A DNA stretch of 64,000 bases from Isoetes taiwanensis. Taxonomy: Eukaryota; Streptophyta; Lycopodiopsida; Isoetales; Isoetaceae. Position numbers and translations under genes: made by a program. The first letter of the stretch is position 1. Every line of letters starts with the position of its first letter. Location of the stretch: contig JAJEKV010000095.1 in assembly GCA_021234155.1 (NCBI GenBank), positions 995,524-1,059,523 of the forward strand, read 5' to 3'. This document shows positions 1 through 9,504 of the stretch, in pieces. A model generated the notes under the pieces. The model made no database searches. It saw nothing but the letters and a program-made list of their open reading frames with translations, and had not been told where the DNA came from.

Positions 1-1433
1 TAGCTTTCGTCTCATTTTCTGTCTTAACATTATTGTCTTAAACGTTTCTGTGGCAGGGAAGAAGGCAGCAAAAGGGCATCAAAAAAAACTGTGAAGATTA
101 AGCGTCCACACCCTCAAAAGCACACCGCTGACACGGACGAGCCTACTATTTATGAAAACTTTCAAACGCAGTGGTTCATTACCAGGGGTGCAGACGGAAA
201 GTACAGCACATTGACGTTTCTGTACGTTTGTAAAAGTGCTGGGAACAAAAGATACGCCGACACAGAGTTTGTCAACCTTGGGACAATTAAAGAGGTCTCA
301 GAGGTAGCCGGACAAGGAGGTCAGATGGGGAGGCTATCCTTCAAGACCTCCCAAGGGTTCATTGTTGTGGACATCGCCTTCTTTAGAATTGTCAGTGTGC
401 AACCACAGGCACTGTACAAATTCTTTTCACACTACAGGACTAAACGCAGCCTGTCTTCACTAATTAGACAGGTTTGTACTAGTACAAGCGAAGATTTTCC
501 TGTAAGTGAGTCAGAGCAGTCAGATGGAGGATCATCACCTTCTCCTAGTAATTCCGGGGGGTCATCAGATGGAGGGTCCTAAGAACTAGAAGAGGAAGAT
601 CCCCTAGTGCCGCCAAAGAAACTTAGCAGGCCAAGAGCCACAATAGCCGCTAAGGAACCGAAGAAGCGGAAGGTTCAGCAGCTTGAAGTTGCTGAAATCC
701 CCGAGGGAAGCACAAAAAAACAAAAGGGAAAAGGAAAAGCTCCCGGGGTAGCAATAAAAGAAAAGAAAGTTGATAAGACCTCCGAAAGAATGGAGGTAAT
801 AAATGCAGAAAAATTTGTACAAGGGGTGATCTATCTCCCTGTAACTTGCATGAGGCTGCCCCCAAAGAATGAAGCTGGTGAAAGGCCGCTTCAGGTTCGT
901 AAAATATATGCCGACCACTTAAGGAACCTGAAGGATAGAATTAGGAGCAATCCTAATGCTCATGTGGCGCCAATAGTTGTCCTTGTTGACAGGGAGCAAT
1001 GCAACACCCCCCAGGACTATGACAGAGAAAAAGCAGACACTTACACTCACTACGTCTTGGGAGGAAATCATAGCTTCAAGGCAAGAAGACAGGCAGACAA
1101 GTAAAAAAAAAAATAACCCGTGTATCTCTCAGTCCCGTAATGCGGTCATCGTGGTCTCACACCGACGAAGAAGCAAAAATCGTTGCCAACACACACAATG
1201 CTGACAACGAGTACAAATTAAAGATGAGCTTTGTCGACAAGATCCGGTTCATGCACAGGGAGTACATGATTTTTAAAGAAAAATATGGAGAAGACTTGAA
1301 GAAACCGGCCTACTCCTTAGAACTGAAGGAAGCCTGCGCAGTGGAGTGCTGCCTCAAGTACGACGAGGCTAACAAACGGCAGTCACTCATACCGCATGAC
1401 AACTGGTTTCAATTGGCCTTCAGAGACGGCAGA

Positions 1434-1500
1434 GTAAGTTTCTTTTGTATTCTGGAATAACTTTCTTGCCCTTCGACTGACCTCGTTAATTACTGTGCAG
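1434..1500 (+). other. Intron of the methyltransferase gene, with palindrome
   Basis: GTAAGT donor and GTGCAG acceptor. The intron carries one copy of the TATTCYRGAATA palindrome family at 1447-1460. Confidence 0.6.
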
Positions 1501-1778
1501 ATATGGACCTACAAAATGAGATATTTACCATGTTCGAGCGTGGTGAATTGAAAAGTAAAGGAAAGGTCTCAGAAAAGAAAAAAGGTTCTGATGTCCCAAA
1601 AAAAGAAATGACGATAACAGTGTGGAGAGAAATGCAGGGCTTTACTGACATGGACATACTAGAAAGGCTACTGCAGAAGGTCGTAGATAAAGAATTTACA
1701 CTAGAAGAAATGTCCAAGGAACTGCACAGGTAAAGACGACAGAACTTTCGTTTTAGGTTTCTTTCCTTAGCACTAAGC

Positions 1779-2112
1779 GTATTCCAGAATACACTACGAA
1801 TACACTAAGCAAAAGTGTATTCCGGAATACACTTTTGCTTGACGTTGAAAGCAAAAGTGTATTCCGGAATACACTTTTGCTTTACGTTAAGAGTTTGTCA
1901 ATGGCCTTAAAAAATACTAGTGTTATGTGAAGTAGATTAAAGAGGAGGCCAAGAGAATTCCATAATTCAAGTACTGTAGTAGAAGACCAGCCTCATAACA
2001 TAGCAGCAGAAGACCAACCTCAAACATTTGCTTTAACGTAAAGCAAAAGTTATTCCGGAATACACTTTTGCTTTCAATGTAAAGCAAAAGTGTATTCCGG
2101 AATACAATTTGG
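1779..2112. repeat. Cluster of long perfect palindromes in a methyltransferase intron
   Basis: Five palindromic copies share the core GTATTCCRGAATAC. 1807-1840 is a perfect 34-bp palindrome and 1848-1883 a perfect 36-bp palindrome, both with AAGCAAAAGT-type arms. 1779-1792 is a core-only copy, 2040-2074 lacks one base, and 2081-2110 is decayed on its right arm. All lie inside the intron 1730-2182. Confidence 0.9.
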
Positions 2113-2915
2113 TTTCCTCTTCTAGGTGTTTTTGTTTTCCGTAAAAGAAGTCTAATTTTGTTTCCTTGTTGTTGACTTCCAGCCAAAAAAACGTTATTAC
2201 GTGCCAAACATGTTTAATGGAGCAGCTGAACGTGGACAGCTGGGACAGGTGCAAAGAGCTCTATCCCATTGCTACATCCGACGAGCGTATTATTCAATAC
2301 GCTCCAAATTTTGAGGGTTGGATACGTCGTTTTCCTGTTTTTAAAGTTTTCCCTTTGTGTTGCATGAAGCTGACTTTAATCATTAACAGAGCAAGAAGAA
2401 GAACAAGGACCTGCCAGAAGGTTTTATGCACCTGGTACGAACAGCCAGAGAAGAAAGGACTCTAGCGGACAGGCGTGTTGTAGATGCTGAGCCGTCCGAC
2501 TACGAGAGGTTTTCTATGTTCGATCAAAATAATTTTTATTCTATCGTTCATGGGGACTGCACTAAGTTGCCAGGAAGTATAAAGCCACAAGATTTTACAT
2601 TGGTCATAGCAGACTTGCCATATGGTTTTAAGCTGAAGGATAGCCGCTACGACGATCAGCCTTTCAAAAACTCAGAATTCAATGCTTTCGTCGATGGAAT
2701 TAAGCAGGTTACCACAGCAAAACACTGGCGTCTTGTTGTGTTCCATTCAAGCATGCAGGCCGGCCTTGTGGAAGCTACTTTCAAGAACCACTTCGGTTCC
2801 CTTGTGCAAGCCGGTTATGAAAACATGGTCTGGTGAGTCCTTAAATCAAAAGTGCCGTTCATGTGTTCTTTCTTTCAAGTTTTTATTCATGGTTGCAATT
2901 GTAACCCGTCAGAGT

Positions 2916-2951
2916 CTATTCTGGAATACGTACTTACTATTCTGGAATACG
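2916..2951. repeat. Two palindrome cores in the last methyltransferase intron
   Basis: CTATTCTGGAATACG occurs twice (2916-2930 and 2937-2951), immediately upstream of the acceptor at 2959-2960. It is the same core as the 1779-2112 cluster. Confidence 0.85.
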
Positions 2952-3498
2952 ATCTTGCAGGTACAAAACTAATATTAACTACCATGGTGGAGGACCGAGG
3001 CTCCTGAGCAAGGTTGAGTATCTCCATGTAGCTTACTGGAGTTTCGACGGGAAGCGTACCATGGAGCACTTCAACACTGCAACCTGCCAGAATTTTTCTA
3101 ATGTCCTAGAGTTCCCAGCAGTATTATAGAAGCTCCAGGACCCAAGTGCACAAGGCAGAATTGTAAATCATTACCAGAAGCCATAGAAGCTAATCAACCA
3201 TATTCTAGACATGTTCTCACGTCCAGGAGATTGGGTCCTTGATGCTTTCTCTGGCTCTGGTACAACAATAGCATGTGCACTTAAAAAGGGCTGTAATTGT
3301 GTTGCTATTGACATTGATAAAGAGGCTGTAGACTTCATCAAGATGAGGTTGTCTGCTCTACCAACTCTACCAGATGAAAATCAAGAGTTAGGAGCTAAAT
3401 CATCATCAGATTTTGCCAAGATGACATCCTCTGAAATACAGCCTCCTTTTACAAGCTCTCTGGAAGATGAACTACCTTTGCAGAGCTCAAAGAAGTAG

Positions 3499-5444
3499 CT
3501 CTAGCTACTATTCCTGAAGAGACTGTTGACACCAGCAAAGATAAAACAGTGCCAAAGGAGCAAACTGAAGAGATAGAAAAAGGTGAGATGAGCAAACCAC
3601 ACAATGAGGACTTCGATTTAGACCTCTGAGTTTTCTTTTGCTATATTATTTATTATTGGCTACAAAATACTGCCATATTTACTGTACTGAAAGAAATTAT
3701 TAAAAAAAAAATTTATTTTTACGTATTTTGGATGTCTTCGACTTGCTAGTAATGTTCCTGGTGTATTAGTGTCTGAAATTCTGCCATTTTCAAGTGCTCT
3801 TCTCTACAAATGCGAGATTATCATTTTAAAGGGCCCCAAAATGCATGATATAATATTTTGTTCCACTTAAAATCCCGAGCTTCTTTTGAAAATGATCATT
3901 TTTCCAATCTTGGTGTTTTTTTTAAGGGAATCTTTGAAACGGGAGTGATGCAACACTTCCGTTTAATTTGCAATCCTGTTATGGGTCTCGATCCAATGCC
4001 TCAAGCATGTCGCCTTCTACTTATGGAATATGAACGGGGTATTTTTGATCATTTTGAATACGTGCTAATAACAGGGCAATGCCTGTTGGAATGGTTCTTA
4101 CGAGCAGTCGGCCCCTGTTATTGGCAAAATATCAAGGCCCCTAATTTAGTTTTAATATTCTTTCCTTTTAAATTGTATTCATTTTAAATTGTACGTTGAT
4201 GGCTTTTGCAACCTTTAAATAAGTATGATCCATGAATTCAAAGAATATACTGTCCCCTTTCTTGCTTAATTCTAAACATTACTTCAATCTACGTTTTATA
4301 TATGTAGGGAATTAGGTACACTTTATCTTGCACGATGTGAAGGGGAACGTTACATGATCAATAACCCTCTTTCGTGACACATTGTTGATAGTCAAAGAAT
4401 CATAGAACTTGAGGAGAACTTGCCGAGGTTTTTCGGCCTGTTTTTGCACTCTTTTTGATTTAACGCACAAATTTTCCAATTCGCGGCGGTCTGCCGTGAT
4501 AATTTCTTGTATTTATACTCCATTCCACACATCCATTACAATCTATTGATTCATTTTAGCTCATTTATGCACTCCATTAGGCTACATTCGCATATTCCAT
4601 CTGCCCATGACTAACACATGTTTATAGTAAGTTATGCTTTTGCAGCATTTATGTGTCAGACCTGGATGCATTCGCAAAAATCTGCATGTGATTTTTGTAA
4701 AAGGCATAAAGAAGAAAACTGAACCGTGCCGCAGCTATTGGAGATATGGGTATAGCTATTGTGAAAGAGGGTAAGCCTGATCTTTGTAAGAAAGTTATGC
4801 CTACTATTATTGTTTGTCAATGCAAACCCTGGAGGAGAAAAGATGCATTTTCGTATATTTTGAAGGTAAGCTAGATTCGATCTAGCAAATTTGCAGAATA
4901 CTTGTTGCAAGTTTTGCAACGCAGAGAATGGAGTTTCTGAAAACCTAAAGTTTGATTTACAAGCCCTTTTCTTTTTAAACAACATGATGCTGGATTTGCA
5001 GATGTTTTGGTTGACATTTCTGATCAATTTCTTTCATTCCATGTGGCCTTGATCAGAGGACTTGCACCATGTTAGTTTCTTCTAGAAACCATTTTCTCTA
5101 GGAACTGGATATTTCTGCAGGGCACTGGATACTCGAAATAGGTAGTAGAGAACTCTCTCTTTAGACTGTGGCGCCTGAAGTGTGCCTGAAAAAAACCTAA
5201 TTTAGGTGTTTGGTTTCGATTCCAGATTAACCTGCAGGCCCCTGATGCGGCCCCTGATGCAACTACGTCGGCCTTTCCCTGATGCCGCCCCTGATGAGGA
5301 ACAGAGGAATGCAAAGAATATCTGTTGGTGGCGCCGCCACAGCTCCGCCAGAAAAGAGTCCCAAAATTACCTGAAAATAAAAAAGGCTGTAATCTAAAGG
5401 AATCGGTGGGTGCTGAAGGTTACATAATGGGGCCCTTTTACCGT
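3499..5444. other. Intergenic region, no gene recognised
   Basis: AT-rich sequence after the methyltransferase remnant. 3499-3630 still looks coding-like (acidic codons continuing after the stop at 3498). An open stretch at 3858-4187 has no recognisable family. A small GC-rich hairpin at 4470-4509 is listed separately. Confidence 0.5.
4470..4509. repeat. GC-rich micro-hairpin element, degenerate copy
   Basis: TTCGCGGCGG-TCTG-CCGTGATAATTTCTTGTA resembles the better preserved copies at 42639-42679 and 47431-47471 but has a shortened loop region. Confidence 0.5.
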
Positions 5445-5453
5445 ATTAGGGTT
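5445..5453 (+). promoter_or_regulatory. Telo-box-like motif upstream of RPS25
   Basis: ATTAGGGTT lies just upstream of a plausible noncoding leader exon. AAACCCTA-type telo boxes are common in plant ribosomal-protein promoters and leaders. The link to RPS25 here is inferred from position. Confidence 0.35.
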
Positions 5454-6132
5454 CCGGCTTCATCCACAGCTTCAATCTCCTGCTTCGAGCAGGGCGCCTT
5501 GCACAGGTTTGTGTACACTTACTCTCTACAATGCAGCATCCCGTTTGCTTCTATTACTGGCCATCTTCAGTTGTATGTAGAATGGCCCTTTCCTTGAAGC
5601 AAAAGCAAAGTTCATGTTCCAATCGCAGCGAAAATAAAGCTTGAGTTCTTTGAACTTCTGGCTGAATCGACTAGTTGCTGCATTACTGTTTGTTGTTTGA
5701 AATTTGCACTATGGTTTTGTACTTCTGTCTGAGGCCAGGATCTCTTTAATCTTATAAGCGTCTGTTTCTATTCAACCGAGTTAGTTCCGACCAGTTTTGT
5801 CTATTGTCGAGATTAATGAAGCGGCTATCAGTATTTCCTTAGAATGGTCGCAGATTAGAAACCGGAAATGGTTATTTGAGGTCTGTAATTGAGGCTTTTT
5901 TTCGGCAGCCCCGTTTAGTTTTGCCTTGTTAGATGCGTATTTGTATGCTTTTCTGCTTATGACGATTTTGATTTACATGGGCATGTATCCATAAATACTC
6001 TACTGCTTTCCTTCTGAAGCACCTGGATTTGTTATGCAAATTGCCGTTTTCCATTCATCATGGCTTAATTTATCCAATTGTAATCTTTGTACAGGTTTGA
6101 CTAAGCAGGAAGGTGCCAGTAGCTAAGTTTCA

Positions 6133-6726
6133 ATGGTGCGTTTGCTATTTATTAGTAGCTCTTATTTGACTATCAAATCTGATGTCTTTTTGAAAATTTT
6201 AGGCTCCTAAGAAGGACCAAAAAGCTGCACCAGCTGCAGCCAAACTAGCCAAAAGTGGTGGTGGAAAGCAAAAGAAAAAGGTAAGATTAGTTTTGCCAGC
6301 AGATTTATTGGAGTAAAAATTTGTACATTTATTTTGTACATTGTTCTGTACCTCTATTATTTGAACAATTATGTGCTATTTGGCTTACTAGAAATGGAGC
6401 AAAGGCAAGCAAAAGAAGAAAATGAACAACATGGTCTTATTTGACCAAGCAACTTATGACAAGCTGCTATCTGAAGTTCCCAAATACAAGCTTATTACTC
6501 CATCAGTGTTGTCAGATCGTCTTAGGGTATGCCATTTTGTGTATTGAAGATCTTTGCTTCCTAGAGTGTATGTATTTTATGTAAATTAACAATATTTGTC
6601 ACTATCTTATAGATAACTGGCTCTCTGGCACGCAAAGCAATCAAGGAACTTATGTCAAGAGGAACAATCCGGTTGGTTGCTGCACATGCTAATCAGCAAA
6701 TCTATACCAGAGCAACAAACACATAA
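6133..6726 (+). CDS. RPS25: 40S ribosomal protein S25 (eS25), four coding exons
   Basis: Component of the small cytosolic ribosomal subunit. Coding exons are 6133-6135 (the ATG alone), 6203-6280, 6392-6526 and 6613-6726, with GT-AG introns. They join in frame to 109 residues, close to the usual plant length of about 108. The protein starts [11 protein letters not shown], has the lysine-rich stretch [20 protein letters not shown], then the conserved [20 protein letters not shown] and the winged-helix part with [18 protein letters not shown], ending in [10 protein letters not shown]. The intron directly after the ATG is a familiar layout in plant ribosomal-protein genes. A 5' leader exon around 5455-5506 joined to 6095 is plausible (CAG|GTTTGT donor, TACAG acceptor) but inferred. 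No frame breaks; this is the best-preserved gene in the window. EAPP follows 263 bp downstream on the same strand. Confidence 0.95.
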
Positions 6727-6805
6727 TGGTGTCGCTAGTTTTTTGAGATTGAGTTTGTAGCTACAAACACATAATGGCATTGCTGGTTTTAGATTCAGTT
6801 TGAAG
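6714..6805 (+). repeat. Short tandem duplication over the RPS25 stop codon
   Basis: The sequence ACAAACACATAATGG around the stop codon recurs about 50 bp downstream (6763-6777) with similar following sequence, so the end of the coding region and start of the 3' UTR were locally duplicated. Confidence 0.7.
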
Positions 6806-6971
6806 GTCGTAACATCTGATTCTGCTCTTGCAATCATCTGTTGAATCGGGAATTTGTTTAATTTTAAGTTTTTTTGCTGACATGGATAATTAGCTAATGT
6901 GATAATTTTTGTTTTTCAAATTGCCTCCATTAGTGGAATCGAGCCCTTAAGATGGTTAAAGAATGCGATAA

Positions 6972-6983
6972 TTTTAGGGTTTG
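6972..6983 (+). promoter_or_regulatory. Telo box just upstream of the EAPP start
   Basis: TTTTAGGGTTTG (reverse complement contains AAACCCTAAAA) ends seven bases before the EAPP ATG, probably within the leader. It matches the plant telo-box element seen at genes of growing tissue. Confidence 0.5.
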
Positions 6984-6989
6984 AAGATT

Positions 6990-7859
6990 ATGGAGTCCGG
7001 CGATGGAGTGAAGGCCTCTGCAGCGGCTTCACCATGCTCCTCGTCTTCGTCTGGTAATATGACTATTTGCAGTAATCGTGTGTAGGAGCCGTATGGTGAA
7101 TCCAGTTTTATTTGTAGATGCTGATGTGAAGCTGAAGTTGGACAAACCAGAGTATTATGATGCCTCAATTGATGACAAAGACCAGCATTGGGCTGATTTC
7201 CAACGCCAAGGTCGTAAATCCGATGCTGTTTTGAGCTGCCCGGCATGCTTTATTACGCTTTGTCTTGATTGCCAACGGTAATGTATAAACATCTAATTTA
7301 CAGTAGAAAAAAGATTCTGTTTTTTCAAAGTCATCTAACGTTTCATGATTGATATTAAACCTGCTTTGTGTTTGGGAATCATAGGCTGGTTTATCAGATG
7401 CTGTAATTAGCAAAGGGCATTTAGAGCAAAGGGCATGTAGAATTGGTTTTGTTTAAACCAAAATAGAGAAATTACTCCTATGGTGACGATTCGTTAAAAA
7501 GCTGTAGGAAAACAGAGCAATACACCTTGTAATTCTGTCATATGTATTAGGAAGCCATGCTTATGATGAAATTGGATTTCACAGACGCTGATGATGCAAG
7601 ATGCAGGCATGAGGTATATGTTACGCAGTACAGAGCTATGTTTGTAAGAAACTGCAGGATAAAGGAAAATATTAACGTTCGATTTCCATTGCAGATCAAT
7701 AGGAAACGAAAATCGCGAAGTGCTCAACATGTTGAACATGTGTATAATGATGAAGAAGCATATAATCCAGTGTCCTGTTCCGTTTGCGATACTGAAGTAG
7801 CTGTTATAGACAAAGATGAAGTATATCATTTTTTTAACATCATACCTAGTTATTCTTGA
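6990..7859 (+). CDS. EAPP: E2F-associated phosphoprotein (EAPP) family protein, three exons
   Basis: Exons 6990-7053, 7118-7277 and 7607-7859 join with phases matching at both GT-AG introns (64 and 329 bp) to give 158 residues. After a short Ser/Ala-rich start comes EYYDASIDDKDQHWADFQR, then SCPACFITLCLDCQRHE (first Cys pair set), VTQYRAMFVRNC, and the C-terminal VSCSVCDTEVAVIDKDEVYHFFN. These CxxC pairs and the DKDEVYHFFN ending are characteristic of the EAPP C-terminal domain. In animals EAPP binds E2F factors; the plant role is less clear, and it is expected to be nuclear. The start was chosen because it follows the telo box and splices in phase; the frame would otherwise stop at 7085. The protein is shorter at the N-terminus than animal EAPP. 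Confidence 0.85.
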
Positions 7860-8189
7860 GTCCATTGTACATATAGTCTGCTGAAATAGAAAGGGCAATG
7901 TTGTCTTGTACATTTTTGAAAAACTCGGTCTATTTTACCTTGTGATTGGTTACGGCCAATCTTCAAGAGTACTTTACATTGCAATAGGATGGATCGGTCA
8001 GAATGGTATATGATCAAAACATGGATACATGTTCTGAAACCTTTTTGCTGCAAGCTTTTGAACAGGTGGGCTTTTATAAAAACATAATCTATTTCTTTTA
8101 TGATAGGATCTGTTGTTGGGGTTGACCATTGAATAAGGCTACTTAGATCATTTTGAGGAATTTTGTTGCAGGAATATATTGACTAATTT
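7860..8189. other. EAPP 3' flank
   Basis: AT-rich sequence after the EAPP stop; no gene or structured element recognised. Confidence 0.5.
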
Positions 8190-8769
8190 AGAATATGACC
8201 AAACATATGTCAAAACATTGCCAAAAAAGTGACAAACATTGGCCTAAAATATGTTAAAATAGGTGTAAAAAATATGCCAAGACAACTTAAAATGTGACAA
8301 AATAGGTGCCAAAGACTTGTCAGAAAAGTGACAAAAACTCATCTGAAATTGACACAATAGGTGCCAAAGAATTGCCAAAAAAGTGACAAAAATAGATATA
8401 AAATATGACACTTTAGATGACACTAAATTGTCAAAAAAACAACCTAAGATATGACAATATAGATGTCAAAGAATTGCCCAAAGAAGTGACAAAAACATGC
8501 TATAAAGATGATAAATAGGGTCTCAAAAATTTGCCTAAGATATGACAATATAGATGTCAAAGAAATGCCCAAAAAAGTGACAAAAAAATGCTATAAAGAT
8601 GACAAATGAGGTGTCAAAAATTTGCCAAAAAAAGTGACAAAAAACTGACGATCTATCGTCACCAATTTTTGACATTTTTATGGTCACATTTTTGTCAGTT
8701 CTCTGAAAAATGCAGTAGTCTACAAAGTGACAAAAAAAACTGACAATAAACGCCTATTCTCTTGTAGTG
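8190..8769 (-). mobile_element. CACTA-like transposon end with subterminal repeats
   Basis: The right edge reads TTCTCTTGTAGTG (8757-8769), the complement of CACTACAAGAGAA, which matches the terminal consensus of plant CACTA (En/Spm) elements. The preceding ~560 bp is a dense array of short GTGACAAAA / TGTCAAAG motifs in both orientations, as expected for subterminal transposase-binding repeats. No matching CACTA start was seen on the left, so this is a truncated or one-sided copy. Confidence 0.65.
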
Positions 8770-8772
8770 AAA

Positions 8773-9504
8773 ATGGAGAATCATCCCGAAAAAACTCTTA
8801 TTGCAGGCAAAGGGAAAGGTTTTCTAAACGAAAATGAAGATTCAAAGGCAAATGAGGAGGATGAAGATACAGATTTGTTGGATGATATTCCCATTGGTGA
8901 ACTAATTCGTCCAACAGGTAAGGGAATTGAGTGGCCAAATTTGAGTAATTCTTTCAGTCAATTTCAGAAAAGAAGAGATAGTCTGGATTCCATTGATCAC
9001 ATGCATTTCTTATATGAAAGGGAAAGACAGAGTAGCCCTTGCAAACATGTTCTTCCTGATGGTATAAAACTGACGACCCCTATTGAAGCACAACCACTCA
9101 ATACTCTTCTGATGCCTCTAAGTATGCAGCCACCAGACATTGCTGATAAAGCAGTAAATACTGAGGCCACAGTTAGTGATGCTTCCAAAACACTAAATGC
9201 AGAATCTTCCCATAAACTTCATGGATATTTTGATCCTCCACATCCTATTTACCATACTTTTGCCGCTATGGAAGATGTAGGAGATGATATAGATAATGCT
9301 GAGGATGTCATAGAGGATGCAGATTATTTAACTTTAGAAGATCAAACCATTGCGAAGGAGGATGAAGCTGCTAAAAAACGTGGCAGACCTAAGAAGAAGA
9401 AGTTCATGGCTAATATAAAGAAAGAGGGTAGTAAAGGATGTGGTCATCCACGCAAGGATTCACTTGATGATGGTAAAGCCTCTTCCAGGCATGGAATAAT
9501 ATAA
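8773..9504 (+). CDS. Acidic AT-hook protein or exon, 243 residues, not recognised
   Basis: Uninterrupted frame from an ATG only four bases after the CACTA-like end. The protein is acidic (DEDTDLLDDIPIGELI near residues 35-50; a second acidic stretch around 170-195) and ends in a basic tail with a clear AT-hook, KKRGRPKKKKF, plus a weaker GHPRKD. This composition fits a chromatin- or DNA-associated nuclear protein. I do not recognise the family. It may be an exon of a longer gene cut upstream by the CACTA insertion, or the N-terminal part of the piggyBac-derived protein that resumes at about 12680. The frame is open over 730 bp, so it is young or constrained. Confidence 0.5.
   Translation: MENHPEKTLIAGKGKGFLNENEDSKANEEDEDTDLLDDIPIGELIRPTGKGIEWPNLSNSFSQFQKRRDSLDSIDHMHFLYERERQSSPCKHVLPDGIKLTTPIEAQPLNTLLMPLSMQPPDIADKAVNTEATVSDASKTLNAESSHKLHGYFDPPHPIYHTFAAMEDVGDDIDNAEDVIEDADYLTLEDQTIAKEDEAAKKRGRPKKKKFMANIKKEGSKGCGHPRKDSLDDGKASSRHGII

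Larger units (their letters stand above)
57..3498 (+). pseudogene. ParB-like / beta-class DNA amino-methyltransferase gene, 5' end outside window, broken
   Basis: Multi-exon gene entering from the left; a splice acceptor ends at 56. Visible pieces are 57-1433 (with breaks), 1501-1729, 2183 to about 2316, 2390-2832 and 2961-3498, with GT-AG introns at 1434-1500, 1730-2182 and 2833-2960. The third piece's donor is unresolved. An N-terminal basic/acidic region is followed by a ParB-like segment ending in GGNHSFKARRQ (near 1060-1090). Motif IV DLPYGF lies at 2612-2629 and the SAM-binding motif I FSGSGTT at 3247-3267. Motif IV before motif I is the beta-class order of N6-adenine/N4-cytosine methyltransferases. 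Breaks: in-frame TAA at 580-582, in-frame TAGs at 3127-3129 and 3184-3186, a frame change around the A11 run at 1103-1113, and another near 1515. The acidic stretch reads straight through the TAA, so this looks like one protein rather than two. DLPY resembles adenine-type DPPY more than the SPPY typical of N4-cytosine enzymes, but substrate cannot be assigned. Confidence 0.7.

Noticed and set aside
1..3498. Bacterial or phage contamination carrying the methyltransferase
   Set aside because: Several GT-AG introns interrupt the coding sequence in phase, and AT-rich plant-like DNA continues into RPS25 without a break in character.
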